A stretch of DNA of 21,353 bases from the NCBI GenBank assembly GCA_905235425.1, contig CAJOKY010000014.1:1-21353 (forward strand). The letters are read 5' to 3'. Positions 20,523 to 21,353 of the stretch are shown here, in pieces. The stretch is from an uncultured Selenomonadaceae bacterium (GTDB lineage: Bacteria; Bacillota; Negativicutes; Selenomonadales; Selenomonadaceae). A program made the translations under genes and the position numbers. The stretch's first letter is position 1, and each line of letters begins with the position of its first letter. The notes beneath the pieces were generated by a model. It saw nothing but the letters and a program-made list of their open reading frames with translations, was not told the origin of the DNA and did not search any database.

Positions 20523-21353
20523 TTAATCAACGCAAATTAATTCGTACTGCGGATTGCCGAGCCCTGCCTCAGCCATTGCGGAAAGTTGGCGAAGACCTGC
20601 GCGGCTTTCAATGCGTTCCTTCATATCGTGACTGTCCGGCGCGGAGTAAATCATATCAGCACAAGCTTGATCCACCGCCAAAATATCTGTTGACGCGCAA
20701 ATACCGATATCTTTCATGGTAGGTTCTGCCGCCGTTACTCCCGCGCAGTCACAATCAACACTAATACGGCGCATTACGTTTAAAAATACAATGTGCTTGC
20801 CGAAATAATTACAAGTGGCGTTGGCGCTGTCGCACATCAATTCCATAAAATATTCTTTCATTGGCCATTCAAGATAATTTTCCGGTACATTGGCAGGATC
20901 CACGCCGTGAACCTGCGCCTTGCCCTTGTGTCCCGATGCATTGCCAATGCCGATATTTTTCATGGAGCCGCCGAATCCGCCCATTGCGTGACCTTTGAAA
21001 TGCGTCAACACGATAAGCGAATCATAATTTACCAAGTGCGCACCCATTGCAACTTCTTTCAAATGAAAACATTTGCGTACCGGCAAATCTACGATCTTGT
21101 CGTCTTCGTCCATAATATCAACGTCGCAGAAAGTCCAGCCGTTCACTTTCAAAGTATCGCGGTGACTTTCCGTCGTAAATCTGTCGCCTTGATAAAGCGT
21201 GTTGCATTCGACGATTGCGGAATTGGGAATTTGCGCTTGAAATTTTTGTACCATATCGCGCGGCAAAATATTCGGACCGTGTTTTTCGCCGGTGTGAAGT
21301 TTAATTCCAACTTTGCCGAAGATATTTTCATTAATCATCTTGTAGAGCTTAAT
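20523..21353 (-). CDS. DUF362 (COG2768-like) protein, 5' end outside the window
   Basis: Partial: 276 C-terminal residues are visible and the frame is open to the window edge, so the N-terminus and any Tat signal are not seen. ATG 21338 is probably internal. The sequence parallels the gene at 16305 throughout: GKVGIKLHTGEKHGPNILP, FCDVDIMDEDD, LTHFKGHAMGGFGGSMKNI, SVDCDCAGVTAAEPTM, DIGICASTDILAVDQACADM and the tail AGLRQLSAMAEAGLGN. It differs by a small insertion, VDPANVPENYLEWPMKEY, where the other copy has QDYGKWVTGEL. A terminator follows. The two copies flank the flavodoxin and dha genes in the same orientation, consistent with an old duplication. Function is unknown. Confidence 0.85.
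   Translation of the reverse strand: MKLYKMINENIFGKVGIKLHTGEKHGPNILPRDMVQKFQAQIPNSAIVECNTLYQGDRFTTESHRDTLKVNGWTFCDVDIMDEDDKIVDLPVRKCFHLKEVAMGAHLVNYDSLIVLTHFKGHAMGGFGGSMKNIGIGNASGHKGKAQVHGVDPANVPENYLEWPMKEYFMELMCDSANATCNYFGKHIVFLNVMRRISVDCDCAGVTAAEPTMKDIGICASTDILAVDQACADMIYSAPDSHDMKERIESRAGLRQLSAMAEAGLGNPQYELICVD

Overview
The window looks like chromosome of a low-to-moderate GC Bacillota. A Negativicutes/Selenomonadales-like host is my inference, not proven. Supporting signs are strong G-rich ribosome binding sites, at least eight TTG starts, a PTS-dependent DhaKLM system, a reverse rubrerythrin, and DUF5693 and DUF2993 envelope proteins. Nearly every ORF reads as a chromosomal housekeeping or metabolic gene. 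The accessory signal lies in the spaces between genes and in a few degraded or divergent genes.

Layout. 1-312: two tandem terminator-like hairpins, then the lepA promoter. 337-3723 (+): lepA (EF4), then an orphan beta-class DNA adenine methyltransferase whose central specificity region is more AT-rich than its flanks. 3868-4413 (+): reverse rubrerythrin with its own promoter and a bidirectional terminator. 4516-9091 (-): prfB with its programmed +1 frameshift, then a secreted DUF985 cupin, a DUF2993 protein and a large DUF5693 membrane protein, read as one leftward run. 9349-10953 (+): ffh, then tRNA-Ser(GGA). 11139-14059 (+): nitrilase-family amidase, a tiny exported Cys-rich protein, recR, and an orphan LivK-type lipoprotein. 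14120-15750: an accessory patch with a small double-glycine-leader peptide gene (-), a GNAT acetyltransferase (+), an HxlR regulator broken by two stop codons (-) and a small unassigned ORF. 15751-17870 (-): an MsrA-like protein without the catalytic cysteine, then a Tat-exported DUF362 protein and a flavodoxin. 17930-18237: a decayed IS200/IS605-type element reduced to a TnpB C-terminus and an apparently complete right end/omega-RNA. 18244-20250 (-): dhaK-dhaL-dhaM. 20308-20439 (-): a 43-codon ORF with a strong RBS. 20523-21353 (-): a second DUF362 paralogue running off the window.

How genes work together. DhaK, DhaL and DhaM phosphorylate dihydroxyacetone with PEP-derived phosphate. DUF362 and flavodoxin form a plausible redox pair, and the two DUF362 copies bracket the flavodoxin/Dha block. 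The cupin, DUF2993 and DUF5693 genes are packed with a 4-nt overlap and a 13-nt gap, which suggests a shared envelope role.

The most unusual pattern is a family of imperfect heptanucleotide tandem arrays, roughly TAG plus four mostly purine bases. They occupy four intergenic sites (7956-7990, 9163-9275, 12129-12177, 16220-16294). Two are built as head-to-head complementary arms, one abuts the recR start codon and one overlaps the prfB stop codon. The 7-nt period places stop codons in successive reading frames. The second most interesting item is the GG-leader peptide gene at 14232-14348, which has its own promoter and terminator.
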